Shown one piece after another: positions 24,133 through 35,300 of a DNA stretch of 64,000 nucleotides (the stretch's first letter is position 1; each line of letters starts with the position of its first letter). The notes under the pieces were generated by a model. That model ran no database searches. It had not been told where the DNA came from and saw only the letters and a program-made list of their open reading frames with translations. The position numbers and the translations under genes are program-made. This stretch comes from Aotearoamyces nothofagi (lineage: Eukaryota > Ascomycota > Leotiomycetes > Leotiales > Tympanidaceae): the NCBI GenBank assembly GCA_015345905.1, contig JADDTR010000002.1:1240001-1304000 (forward strand). The letters are read 5' to 3'.

Positions 24133-26082
24133 TCTCTCTCTCTCTCTCTCCCAACCCCTTGTTCTGATGCTCCATACTCCAGCACTACTTGACGCAACGC
24201 GATCTCCACAGCATTCGCGCGGCATCACAGCGAACAGAGGAATGACGGCGGCAAGTAGGGAGGGGGGGGGGGGCTGACGCGTCTGCAGCGTATCCTCTGC
24301 TGCGCTTGACAGCAGGAAATGCCACAATCGTCGGAAGATCAGCACAGAGGTCCAGAGGAGCTGTTTGCAATACATTGGCGCTCGGATTCGCTCTTGGGGC
24401 CAAGGCGATGGCATCGTCGCCGCAGCTGGCCATGGGTCGACGTGACGCCAGGATCTGCAGGGACGGGCGAGCATGCGGCGCCTGGGCCCCCTCTGGGTGC
24501 GCCGCCTCTCGGGCCCCCCCCCCCCCCCCCCCTCCTCTCTCTCAGGCCAGAAAGGATGGGGGGCGAGGCGTGAGGTGGTCGTGACGGCCTTGCAGGTTTC
24601 AAGCTGCGGCCAAAATCCCATCCGGCCCTGGGATCGGACAACTGACATCCCTCGGGCGGCGGGTCTGGGGAAGCTTGCGACAAGAGGCTTGGGGAGCCCG
24701 GCGGAGCAGTGACATTGTGGACTCCCAGACCGATGCCGGCCGGCAGCTACCCCCAGCAGTGGGCGGGGCCCGGTACGTGGTATTTGGTATTTTGACAGCG
24801 TAAATTAAATAAATATATATATATATATACATATACTGTAGAGTAGTGGTGAACGAGGCACGGCACGGCATGGGCATGCTGTGCATCAACGAACGAATCG
24901 CCCGATACGTAACAACGCCGCACTCTGCGCCAAGCCCCTCCAGAGGGCTGCACAGGATATATAAAAAGAGCTATAATTTCTAGTTATATATATATATATA
25001 TATATACACACACATATATATCGTAATGCTACTTGTAGTATTATGCCACCCCCAGCACGAAACACCAGCGCCGGCCCAGCCCGAGTTTCCGTCACCGGGA
25101 GGGGGGGCGAGTCTATAGATTATGTAACCTACCTACCCTGCCCTGCCCGTCATCCATCGTCCTATGCATATATGCGATGCGAAACGAAACGAAACACGGA
25201 GCACGGCAGGCAGCCTTGCCCTTTCCCAAAACACACGTGACCCGCAAAGCCCCGCAAGACGTTTTCCGTCGTCGACGGCCGCGTGGGTTTTGCGCGTGCT
25301 GGGGCTGGCGAGGTCTGCGAGGTAGACGTGAGCCCGGCTCGCGTACAGGTGCAGTACCGTACAGGACGTGCGTTTAAACGTCGTCGTTCTGGCTGTTTCG
25401 GCGCACTGCTGCAGAGCACGTAAAACGAGGGGGTCGGCCCGCTGGCGCTGACGCGGCCACTGTTGCTAAAGGTACACGAGGTACAGAGATCTTATCCTAC
25501 AGTGTGTGGCTGCGGCCGTGACGTGACTGCTGTCGTTTACCCCTACTCCACATCGCCTGGGAGGCATCCCGTCGCTCGCCCCAGCGACGGCGACGGCGAG
25601 CCTCGTCACGTGGCAGGCGACGTGCCCGTCTCCGCCGCGATGGACGCCAGCGACAGCGACAGCGGCAGTGCTGCTCTTCCGGGATGCAGTTTTCTCACGT
25701 ATCTGGCTCCGTCTTGGTTCTCGTAGGGCGCTGTGTCATATCTCTTGTACTGTCCAGCCATCTATCTCATAGGCAATTTCATTGGCGCTCATGGTACTTC
25801 CGTACATAACGTACAGCGGGTGCACGCTACCGCCCTCTTCTTTTCCTCTTTTTGCTTTTTTTTTTTTTTCAAAATGGGGTGGGCAGAGGTAGCGCCGTTA
25901 GACGCTGGGCGCCATTGAATATAGAAAAGGTCTTCCCGATAACTGGCTGGCACGCGATGCTCACTTACCGCCCTGGGGAATTGGATTGTCTACCCCTCTC
26001 GTCCAGCACTCTACTCTCAGCTTCCTCGCGCCCCTGGCCACTCCCCAGAGGAGCAGCAGTCAACGGATCCTCCAGGCCCGGC
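24133..26082. other. Intergenic between the two secreted-protein genes
   Basis: About 2 kb of mixed low-complexity DNA: a G-run near 24261-24272, a C-run at 24514-24532, AT dinucleotide tracts at about 24811-24829 and 24984-25004, and TACCGTACAG-like motifs near 25350. A TATATAAAAAG sequence at about 24958-24968 (+) is followed by a 30-codon frame at 25026 that I do not consider a gene. No other coding evidence. Confidence 0.5.
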
Positions 26083-26485
26083 TCATCGCGATGCTGCCGT
26101 CGACGACGGCCGTGGCGCTGACACTGGGCAGGCGGTGGATAGGGTTGTATAAGATGTTCCGCAGCCTCCGGCGCAAGCAGTTGGACAGGCTGTGTACGCC
26201 GTCTGCGTCGGGATTGTGCCGCCACAGCCGCAGTTCAGGTGGAGCGTGGAGAGGACGATGCACTGTGCGATGACGCAGTCGCTGCTATCAAAGGTCGGGC
26301 AGCATGTCGGATGGGTGGAGACGGTTTTCGTCTCGCAGCTGCTGGTTGAGGTCGGCGTCGCTGTGAGCGCTGTTCCTCGGCCTGTTGCCAGAGTGCTTAC
26401 GGACAGTCAGAAGTGATCAGATAGTAGGCGGCAGTACTCACATGAACACCACCACCGCCACAGCAACAGCAGTACGGAATTCCAT
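26083..26485 (-). CDS. Small secreted cysteine-rich protein (118 aa)
   Basis: Start ATG at 26485. Exon 1 (26485-26442) encodes MEFRTAVAVAVVVF; a 46-bp intron (26441-26396; donor GTGAGT, branch-like CTGAC, acceptor CGTAAG) joins in phase 2 to exon 2 (26395-26083). The product has 118 residues: a signal peptide ending near ITLATGRGTA, then 11 cysteines, including SSCETK, TCCPTF, CVIAQC, LNCGCGG, CPTACAGGCG and TTLSTACP. The C-CP-x-C-x-GGC-x-T-x-Y-x-T-x-C layout recalls small secreted proteins seen in many fungi, often called candidate effectors or wall proteins; no named domain is claimed. Neither exon stands out alone, which explains why it is easily missed. A TATA box is upstream. Acceptor choice is forced by the phase needed to keep the cysteine frame. 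Confidence 0.75.
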
Positions 26486-26569
26486 AATGACGTATACTTG
26501 TCCCAACTCACAATCCCCAGGTCGATGGTTTGTCTGAACATGTTCTCCCCCCCCGAGCCGGAGCCGGGG

Positions 26570-26577
26570 ATATATAC
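26570..26577 (-). promoter_or_regulatory. TATA box of the cysteine-rich protein gene
   Basis: TATATATC on the minus strand, about 85 bp upstream of the ATG at 26485, followed by a GC-rich leader. Confidence 0.55.
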
Positions 26578-27105
26578 AGTTTCCCGCCATCCCTTCCAGC
26601 ATTCCAACAAGTGATCGGCACTACACGGCATGGTCAGCGGCGTTCTACTGTGCTACAGTGTACCCCGCAAGAAATACGAGAATCCAAGGAAGTGGCCTTG
26701 GCGCCTGCGGAAGGTTTAAGACCCCTCCAATCGCCAAGTGTATACGAGCTCTCTCAGAATCCAAAGGGTGGCTTTGCTCAATTCCTCTCCATCAGTCGCA
26801 CGCTACATAATAAATGATATTAGTAGAAGAGATACATCATAATATAAGGCTACACACAAATGACGGCGTGCCTATCAAGCATTGTCATGTGCTGATATGA
26901 GAGCACTAGCATATGTCTACTGGCTCCTAACTTCTGGCGGTTCTACCAAGGTCGGTTTTTATCAACCCTTCTATGACGGCCTCAATTTATTCCTTCGTGG
27001 GACTCCATTAGGAACCATTCCTGTCACAGGCTTTTGTTTCAATGTAGACATGGTGTTCGGTCATGGTTTTGTTGATCTGATCTGTCTAAACTTTGCATCT
27101 AGTCG
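26578..27105. other. Intergenic, HIS7 3' flank
   Basis: About 0.5 kb between HIS7 and the cysteine-rich protein gene. No gene seen. Confidence 0.5.
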
Positions 27106-28817
27106 CTATATCTCACTCTCGAATTGCCTGACTGTCAACCCTTTATCTACGAGGAAATCCTTGACCTGCTTGACTGTATACTCTCCTCGGTGGAACATGC
27201 CGGCTCCAAGAGCAGCATCTGTCCTCGTTTGAGTGAATACTTCCTCGAAATGCCCTGGGTTGCCTGCACCGCTGGATGCAATCACGGGAATGCTTATGGC
27301 GCCCTTGACTTGTTCAATAAGCTCAAGATCAAACCCGCTGTTTGTCCCATCCTTGTCTATACAATTAAGCAATATTTCTCCGGCTCCCATTGCCTCGACC
27401 GCTTGTGTAAGTTCGACAACATCTATTTCTCGTGTTTCCCGTCCACCCTTTATGGTGCAGGCATACCAGCATGATGTCTCACCGTTTGGGCCTAGAAATT
27501 TGGTCTTTATAGTGTTGTGCTTCGTCTGGTCTTGATCAGAGACGTAGACACGTTTGGGGTCTACACTGACGACAACGGCCTGGTTTCCGTAGGCTTGTGA
27601 GATCTGCTCTATCGCTGTCTTCCCGGACAATTTCTTTCCGGCAGCGTAATACTCTTCAGCGGCTACAACAGCGTCCGATCCGATTGAGACCTTGTCTGCT
27701 CCACTTTTGAAGTACATGGTGGCAATCTCTAATGCAGAGACTCTTGTCCCATCAGTATCGACTGTATCCCTTATTCCTCCACCAATTGTCAAGGGAACAA
27801 AAACTGTTTTTGATGTCCTTCGTAAAACCTCTAGCATCGGGAGATCAGCGACTGGACAGTCTCGGAAGCTTGTGATATTCAAAAACGTCACTTCGTCCGC
27901 GCCTTGCTCATAGTACTTCTGGGCCATCTCTACCGGCTTGCCCAGATTCCTAACGTCACCACCTTGTCCCTTTTCTCGGACGTCATATTGGTCACCCTTT
28001 GTAACCACAAGATCCCCTTTGTCGTTTGCTCGAACATCCAGGCATGCAATAACTCTTCTTGTCAAGCCCTCTTTCGATGTGATCGCATCTGGTATATGAT
28101 TGCCGTTCAAGGGTTTTTCTTCCGACCCGTCAAGGAAAGCCTTAAGAACTCTTAAACCAGCAACTCCGCTCTTTTCCGGATGGAACTGGGTCACGAGAAC
28201 ATTACCCCTTGAGACAGCCCCAACGAATTCTTCATCTCCATATTTCGCTGTCGCGACGTTCCAGCCTTCACTTTCCAACTCGCCTTTCCTATATGGGATT
28301 TTGTACGAGTGCACGTAGTAATACTTCGAGCTAGGCCGTAATCCGAAGACTTCTTTGCCGGAGGTGTTTGCGTTGTTCCAGCCAATGTGCGGAACCGATT
28401 TGGTCGTGTCGTCAAAGCGATCTAGGTGCCCTTTGATTATACCCAGTCCAGGGATGGAGGCATTTTCAGCAGAGCCTTCAAATAAAGCTTGTAACCCGAC
28501 ACATATCCCTAAGAATGGTTTTCCGGACTCGATATGTTTTCGTATCGCTGGTAGGTATCCCGAGAGAGAAAGTTGACTCATACAATGGCCGAAGTGGCCA
28601 ACCCCAGGAAGAATCAGTTTCTGTGTAAACATAAACAGTGTCAGTCAATTGAAAGAGCATAAAGAGACCGAGTATAATACGAGCGCGGTCTTACATCTGC
28701 ATTGACTACATCTTCGGGTGATCTAATCCACTCGACGGTATATCCAACCTTCTCGATGGCATTGACGAGACTGCGGATGTTGCCAGCGACATAATCCAGC
28801 AGGTGAACAGTCGGCAT
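27106..28817 (-). CDS. HIS7: Imidazole glycerol phosphate synthase (HisHF fusion)
   Basis: Exons 28817-28695 and 28620-27106 with a 74-bp intron give 545 residues. The N-terminal class I glutaminase shows [11 protein letters not shown], the nucleophile cysteine in [13 protein letters not shown] and the His/Glu pair in TQFHPEKSG. The cyclase half begins near [20 protein letters not shown] with the catalytic aspartates in CLDVR and [10 protein letters not shown], and has GGGIRD and [11 protein letters not shown] phosphate-binding loops. It converts PRFAR plus glutamine-derived ammonia to imidazole glycerol phosphate and AICAR in histidine synthesis; glutaminase-cyclase fusion is the rule in fungi. 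The start is set by [17 protein letters not shown], the conserved N-terminus. Length and both active sites look complete. Confidence 0.97.
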
Positions 28818-28910
28818 TATAAGATCATCAGCACGCGGTGCACACGGCTGGCGCTAAATGCAGTGATGAGAATAAAGGTAGAGATTCCTTCCTCGCATTC
28901 TTCAGTTTCC

Positions 28911-28916
28911 GAGTCA
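28911..28916 (-). promoter_or_regulatory. Possible Gcn4/CpcA (TGACTC) site of HIS7
   Basis: TGACTC on the minus strand about 95 bp upstream of the HIS7 start. Cross-pathway control activators bind TGACTC(A/T) before amino-acid genes; here the next base is G, so the site is imperfect. Confidence 0.35.
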
Positions 28917-30163
28917 CTGTAGAATCTGTAGATAAGACGACAAAAATCGCCCCGCTACGGTGGACTAAACAAACACGCCTTAGGGCCACATCAGGCTTTG
29001 GCGCAGGAACATTAAAAACCTTCAGTACAGATCCCAGAATATTACTTTTCAATTGATTATAAATTAATTTATAATTGATATCTAGTTACTGTCTCTTTCT
29101 TCCTTTGCCCTTTTTCAATTTTGGTTGACCTCTATTTAAAATAATTGTATTAGAATATTTATATTCAGTTCGTTATATTTAGGTAAATTGTCACAGTGCC
29201 AAAGGCAAGTAGAAACAGGGGTAAAAGAGGTGGTATATATATACATAGTGTCATATATATACACGCGAGTCCTATATTTCTAGATATCTCATTTGCTGAG
29301 CCTTTCGTGAACGCCTCTCCAAGAGAGACTCCTATACTACCCTTCCAGGGTCCTTAAACAGGAGGAGTTCCCTATGCCGGACTCCTCAGAAATCTGTCTC
29401 CGTATAGTATATACCCTACTGCTTTCCAGACTTTACCCAGTGAATACCCGGAGACCCTGCGCGTAGTGGACCACCTCAGTGATTCCACAGCAAGGACTTG
29501 GCATCTTCTGGCAGCTTGAAGGCTTCGTACGAGCCGTCGGCTAGCACTCTTGTGTTCGACTCGCATCTTGACATACTAGCACCATCATAGCTTAGCTGAC
29601 TCAGATCTCAACCTCCCCTACTCTGTGGGGGACAGGCGTCGAGTGAACAGCTGCCTTAGGATTGGTCGGATGGCATCGGCGAAATTCGGCGCCGGGCACA
29701 GACTTCATTGGCTGCTTTTGGATCGTGAAGATGGTATTCCTATGTCTCACGGCCTAATGATCATAGCTAACCTCCCTCCCTCTCCCTTTCGAACACTATT
29801 GCACTCCCAGATACAGTCACCTTTGATTGTCGAGCAGGAATGCCGACCTACCTAGATAGCTAGATATGATCTCCTATACTGTGGCTGACCAGCGATGCTA
29901 CCATTGGCGCGAGGCTGCCATCCAGCCGAGTCGACTTGAGCGCCAGCCCAGATACAACTCAACAACAACTCAGCATATATGCCGAATCGACGACCTAGTA
30001 TGCGCCGAGAACGCGTTTCTTCTCTCGAGTCTAGTCTGAATAATACGTCTACTAGCATGCGATAGCGGTAGCGAGTTCAGCCTGACGAATGACCTCGGCG
30101 ATAATATCTCCCCGTACGCTACACTTTCGTATATATGAAACTACCATCCTTAGCTACCAGCTG
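28917..30163. other. Intergenic, AT-rich then anonymous sequence
   Basis: It holds a perfect 20-bp AT palindrome (ATTATAAATTAATTTATAAT, about 29056-29075), TATA-rich stretches at 29225-29262 and anonymous sequence to 30163. No gene and no recognisable element boundaries. Confidence 0.5.
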
Positions 30164-31246
30164 CTAGTAAGCCTTGCCCGTGATTTGCTTGATCTCCCCT
30201 AGGATGTGTGCCCACAACTTCTCCTCTGCGCCATCAGCCTTCGCCTTAGCAAGGTGCTTGTCGACGTCAAGAGAGACGTTCTCGCAATCGAAGTTGATAG
30301 TGTAGCTACCACTGCCCGGCTTTCCGTCAGTACCCCTGGCGATAGGAATGTCTTTCAGGACGGGCACACCCGCCGCATCACCTGCAGCTGGCGGGAACCG
30401 GGCGCTCGTGGCACCGTACAGCTGCAGCGCCCCGCACTCTGCAGGAGGGAGGTACTTGATGAGGAAGTACCCTAGAAAGTTGAACATCATTCTGACCACG
30501 GCCATCATGCCCTTGGCATCTTTGCCAAAGGTAGTCTTGACGGAGCCCGGGTAGTTGTGGACAAAGCTGATGTCGGGCGCCTGTCTGGCCATCACGTTGT
30601 TGGCCATGGTTATCATGGACGCGAGATGAGCGCGGGCCGCCAGGGGCTTTTTAGCTGCGTATTCCGCCCATTCTTTGTCATCGAAGGGCCCTTCAAAGCC
30701 GCCTGCAAAGACCGAAACGACGCGCCTGAGAGAGGTTGCCTTCTGGAGAGCGGGTAGGAAGTTGAGGGCAAAGAGAATGCGGGACGTGACCGGGAGTACG
30801 TAGGCGATAGATAGTCCCTCCGACGTTTCTGTTGAAGAGAGATTTAGCTGCTATGTCGTCGGGGACCTGAATGAAACGCCGATAAGGGGTAACTCACTGT
30901 CCATGACCATGGTACCCTGGGTCTGGAACAGAAGATTGATGGAATCTTCCTTAAGCAGAATCTGCTGGCATACGTCGTCGACGTTTTTGAGCAGACTGAC
31001 ATCGGACTTGATGAAAATGTACTGCCCGCCGGGGTTGAGTTTCTTACATTCAACGATAATGAGGTTTGCTGCGTCTTGCGAACGGCCAACGAAGTAGATT
31101 TTGGGGCTCTTGGCATTCTCGGCGAATTTCTTGAGGGTATATTCACCTATGCCGCTGGTGGCTCCAACAAAGACAGCCACCATCCCAGCCGGAAGGCTAG
31201 TAGCGAGGCTCGAGTTGGAGGTTTGGACAGCGGATAGGGCAACCAT
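30164..31246 (-). CDS. Divergent short-chain dehydrogenase/reductase
   Basis: Exons 31246-30898 and 30828-30164 with a 69-bp intron give 337 residues. The cofactor-binding motif is VFVGATSGIGEYTLKKFAE (TGxxxGIG type), with the arginine of FVGRSQ favouring NADP. The NNAG-like position reads LLFQTQGTM. The expected catalytic YxxxK is missing: the matching segment reads RAHLASMITMANNV, as in a group of fungal SDR relatives found near secondary-metabolism genes. SFVHNYPGSVKTTF matches the conserved PG segment after the catalytic region. The substrate is unknown and catalysis by the classical mechanism is doubtful. No biosynthetic cluster is seen next to it. The start is the ATG giving MVALSAVQTSNSS. 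Confidence 0.85.
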
Positions 31247-31352
31247 GATCAAATCCGAGAAGGGTACACGAGGTGCAACAAGAGGTAATACAGTGTCAAG
31301 GAAAGCAGATGTTTTCGAGCAACGGGATTGAAGATATATAAATATACGTGGT

Positions 31353-31475
31353 AGCTAGATGAACAAGACGGAACGTAGCTATAGTCTTATCATATGACTT
31401 AGAGTTAGCTAGATGAACAAGGTGGAACGCAGCTACAATCTCATCATACGACTTAGAGTCAGCTAGATGCAGTAG
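31353..31475. repeat. 54-bp tandem repeat upstream of the SDR gene
   Basis: Two full units beginning AGCTAGATGAACAAG (about 31353 and 31407) and a partial third (31461, AGCTAGATGC). Unit copies differ at a few sites, mostly C/T and A/G changes. It lies 100-230 bp upstream of the SDR start, in its promoter. Confidence 0.85.
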
Positions 31476-32408
31476 GCACCAATTGCATAGGACAAGCAAT
31501 CTCCAGCGACGACATCGAAATAGGCATGTTAGTAGGCAACCATGGAGAATTGCAAGAAAGAAACCAATCGCCATGTCGGTCAATACGACTGGAGGCTAGC
31601 GTCTGAAGCAGTGGATGTCAAGGAAGAACCTTGAGCCGGTTTTTGATAGTGGATCTACGGACGGCGGATCGATCATTATGCTGCCTAAGGCCTCCAAAGA
31701 AGGCACAAGCTTACAGACCGCCAGATTCTGATGCACAAACCTTCAATCTTTTTTTTGAAGAAAATATAACAAATACCTGTTATAACGGGACTGATCTCAT
31801 CCAAGCCTTACCGGTATGGGATGGGGTACGATCATCGCTACTTTTCATTGACGTCCTGTTAGATCTTCAAAGCTGGAGGGGTAACTTAGGGAGTCCTAAA
31901 TCTTCTAAATGTAGCCTTTGGGGGGAATAGCGTACAATGGGCATATTCCAATAGACAAGCGCCCTATCTTGAGGGGGCCTCCTCCCGAAACCGGCGTAGG
32001 ATATCGTGCCGCAAAGATACTCTGGAAATCCTCCTTTTGGACCTGACTTGTACGTTTCCGAAGCATCTCCTGATCTACGATAGTGCACACGAGGCATACT
32101 GAGATGTCAACGGCTGCTCAGAGGTCCAAGACATGCCTTGTTCTTCTTTGATGTGTGTGTAGATGTAAAAATGGGAAATTGCATCGCCTTGTGGTCGTTT
32201 CTGAAGTTGTCGACGATGACATGGCTTTTGTAACCTTGCGGGTTCGCGGCACCAACGGCCGATCCCCACTCTTCTCCGTATCGGGCTCTCTACACAGGCA
32301 CAATACCATATCTTCTATTACCTCCCATCCTCTCCAGTTCTATCACTCTGCTTCCAAGTTCTATCACTCTACTTCCACTCCACCATTTTATTATCCGTTA
32401 ACTCCAAG
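31476..32408. promoter_or_regulatory. Divergent intergenic region SDR/Kelch
   Basis: About 0.9 kb. Near the Kelch start it has a direct repeat of AGTTCTATCACTCTGCTTCC (about 32337-32377). Open frames around 31631-32090 have no recognisable similarity. Confidence 0.5.
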
Positions 32409-33761
32409 ATGGTGTCCCTAACCCGCGGCTTGTTCCAACCCACTCAGCCACTGAAGGCCAAATGGTCCCGCATCCCCGCTCCTCCTCTGCCACGGAGCTC
32501 GCACAGCCTCTCGGTGATTGGCGGGCGCGCCTACATATTTGGCGGTGAAATCTCTCCCCGGGAACCAGTTGACAACGACATCCATGTCATCGTGCTCCCA
32601 TCTGGGACTGTCACCGAAGCCGACTACAAGACCATTCCTGCGAAACCTTCCATCAAAGATGGCCAAGTACCAGAGAAGAGAGTTGGTCATACAGCGACTG
32701 TGATTGGGGAGCGAATCTTTGTGTTTGGTGGTAGAGGAGGGAAGGATATGAAGCCGCTGGAGGAGAAGGGGAGAATATGGGTTTACAATACTAGAACGGA
32801 TCTATGGACGGCACTAGACCCACTGCCAGATACGCCATACCCATCCGCACGATCATACCATGCAAGCGTAGCAATCGAGCATCCTAAGCCATGGAGCAAA
32901 ATCGTAGCAAATCTAGGCACAGAAGAACCCAAAACCGGGATTATCGCCGAGAACGCTCTAGAGGATGAAGAAGGTGCATATGGCACAGTATTTATCCATG
33001 CCGGTTGCCCAGCAGCTGGCCGATTAAATGATCTCTGGGGCTTCGATGTGCGCAGTCGGACCTGGAAGGAGTTTCCGACAGCCCCGGGAAAGCCCAGAGG
33101 CGGCACAGCACTAACTGTGGCAAAGAATCGGATTTATCGATACGGAGGCTTCAATGGGGAGACTGAGGAGGGAGACCAGATTGACTTTTTGGAACTGGGT
33201 GTTGACGTTATGGGGGATATTAGTGGTGAGGGACAAGGCGAGGTAGCACTTATTCCGAAGAGTAAGGAATGGGAGAGCTTGGTGTTCGAGGGTGATGTGA
33301 ACTTCGCGAGTCAAGGAAAGGAGAGTGGGTACCATGCATCTCCGGGGAAGAGGAGCGTCGCCGGCCTGCAAACAATTACCACTGGCCAGGGTAGAGAATA
33401 CCTGGTTCTCTTGCTTGGAGAGAGAGATCCGAGTAGCCAGGGCCACGATGGCGCTGGGAAATTCTGGGGTGATGTTTGGACGTTCCAGGTACCACCGGTT
33501 GGTATGACGGCAGCGAGTTGGAAGAACGCTGCATGGCAGGCGCTTAGTAGAGAGACGGGAGAGGGCGTGTGGTTGCAGGTTTATACCGAGGATGCCGAGG
33601 GGAAGGAGGGTGATGATATCAAGGAGCTGGTTCCTAGTGAGAGAGGCTGGTTTGCTAGCTCAGCGTTGGGAGATTTGGATGCTAGTTCTATTATTCTATG
33701 GGGTGGGCTCAATGGTAAGAATGAGAGAGAGGGTGATGGATGGACCTTGAAGTTTGATTGA
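32409..33761 (+). CDS. Kelch-repeat beta-propeller protein
   Basis: Single exon, 450 residues. Kelch blades are visible as paired hydrophobic-GG signatures: HSLSVIGGRAYIFGGEI, HTATVIGERIFVFGGRGG, VFIHAGCPA followed by LNDLWGFDVRSRTW, TALTVAKNRIYRYGGFNG, and a last SIILWGGLNG. Blades 5 and 6 are less regular (YLVLLLGERD, FWGDVWTFQV). There is no signal peptide or membrane segment, so a cytosolic interaction scaffold is likely. It resembles fungal proteins annotated as galactose oxidase/kelch or nitrile-specifier-like, but no catalytic residue of those enzymes can be claimed. The MVSLTRG start is the first ATG of the frame and has a suitable upstream pyrimidine-rich leader. Confidence 0.9.
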   Translation: MVSLTRGLFQPTQPLKAKWSRIPAPPLPRSSHSLSVIGGRAYIFGGEISPREPVDNDIHVIVLPSGTVTEADYKTIPAKPSIKDGQVPEKRVGHTATVIGERIFVFGGRGGKDMKPLEEKGRIWVYNTRTDLWTALDPLPDTPYPSARSYHASVAIEHPKPWSKIVANLGTEEPKTGIIAENALEDEEGAYGTVFIHAGCPAAGRLNDLWGFDVRSRTWKEFPTAPGKPRGGTALTVAKNRIYRYGGFNGETEEGDQIDFLELGVDVMGDISGEGQGEVALIPKSKEWESLVFEGDVNFASQGKESGYHASPGKRSVAGLQTITTGQGREYLVLLLGERDPSSQGHDGAGKFWGDVWTFQVPPVGMTAASWKNAAWQALSRETGEGVWLQVYTEDAEGKEGDDIKELVPSERGWFASSALGDLDASSIILWGGLNGKNEREGDGWTLKFD

Positions 33762-34004
33762 TCGATGATGGGACCGATGATATGGCTATGAACCGATGGA
33801 AGAAGACGATGATACACAATGTTGAGTGATATACCTCACATGGAAGATCACTTTCATGAGGTGGGCTAGATTGCGTATTTGCACATGTGTTATAGATTGC
33901 TCACTGTACCCAGCCATTGTCTTTACAGGTACAGAAATAAATATCCAAGAAGTGCAGCCTACCCCATATTTACCTGCTACTTACCTAATATATATACATA
34001 TACA

Positions 34005-35300
34005 TTAAAATCCGTTCGATACAAGGAACTTGTTTATAACATTATAAGCGCCCGTGCTATTATAATGCACATTAATAGCGTGTCCCGTGTGCGGCTGAAT
34101 ATAAGCTTGGAAATTGCTGCTTTTTGGGAACGCGATATATGCCTGCGCAGGGATGCTCGAGTTCACACCACCAGTTGCGCTGCAATTCCCCCCACAATAA
34201 ATCTCGTCCTCATTACCAGTGATAATTTGAACGGGTCCAGTAAATGTAGCCGCCATCGCAGGTGCGCCTCCGAGTGTTAGGAGCTCACCTATGGTAACAG
34301 GCTGCTTGGACTGCTCCGTGTATGGGCCAATAGCAGGGTCGTAGTAAGGAGGTGCAAGAAATGCATACTGGTTTGAACCGAGGTCGGCCCAGGTGAGATA
34401 GCCGTAAGGAAGATCTTGCACATAGCCAGTTGAAATGCTAAGTCCGGCAGGGAGATCGAGAAGACTATATGTGCCTAAAAACGATTGGAGGCTGGTGGAA
34501 AGATTGACTCCTCCGAAACGGAACGGCTGGTTGAGTGCGGCAATCTTCAGGTTCCAGGAAGCGATTGTTCTAGGGAGGTAGCTACCATTAAGTGAAAATC
34601 CGGTAAGAATCAGACCGTCCGTCAGATCTGGATATATGGCAGCTAGTTGATAAGATAGTGCTGAGCCGAAGGAGTGCCCAACGTGGACGACCTTACTTAC
34701 GCGCGTGGTACTGAGGGCTGGGATTTGGCTGGACCGAAGCTTTTTAGTAACTTGATAGATGGCAGAGAGCTCAGCAGGAGCTTGAATAACAGAGATGGGA
34801 TCAGCCTTGGACGAGCTGCCGATGCCGAGCCGATCGATGGCGAATGTGCTGTATCCATATTTATCGACTGCTACATCGGTGTAAGAGTAATTGAAGCCAT
34901 TGTATGGAAGATCCCAGTAGCTTTGATGAGATCAGTATCTATAGAGTAGGGTAATGCCTTCATTGATGACAGACCTCTTATCAAAACCAATACCGTGAAT
35001 AAGAAATTGGATGGTTGACACATTGGTACCCGAAGTAGCATTGCTCGGTACGCAGAACGTGGCCGAAATATTGTATGATCCCACAGTTGTGTTATAACCA
35101 GTCAAGATCTGCTCAGAATAGTTTGCGCTCTGAGTCGTAAACAGCTGGGCAAATGTAGTTGCATCCGTGGGGCCAGTAGGCTGAGAGAGGTTGAACTCAG
35201 CATTGCGGCTGGTGATGTTGACGGGAACAGTGAAGTTAGTACAGACCTTGGCTTCAGTGAAGCCTAAAAGAGCTGTAATGACTATGATAAAGAAGTGCAT
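34005..35300 (-). CDS. Secreted alpha/beta-hydrolase
   Basis: Exons 35300-34975 and 34920-34005 joined over a 54-bp intron (donor GTCTGT) give 413 residues. The internal Met at 35300 is preferred because MHFFIIVITALLGFTEAKV is a clean signal peptide; an upstream Met at 35357 would add 19 residues and a longer hydrophobic N-terminus. The fold signals are FLIHGIGFDKS, the nucleophile elbow HVGHSFGSALS, ITGNEDEIYCGG carrying the likely acid and the histidine in HTGHAINVHYN. Many NxS/T sequons fit secretion. Similar fungal proteins are of unknown substrate (esterase-like). The gene is convergent with the Kelch gene, only 243 bp apart. Confidence 0.9.

Noticed and set aside
23344-24648. 434-codon minus-strand frame overlapping the secreted-protein gene
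   Set aside because: It runs in another frame through the signal-peptide exon, the intron and the promoter of a better-supported gene.
29200-30150. Anonymous stretch that might be a degraded repeat or LTR-type relic
   Set aside because: No paired ends, target duplication, primer site or coding remnant could be identified.
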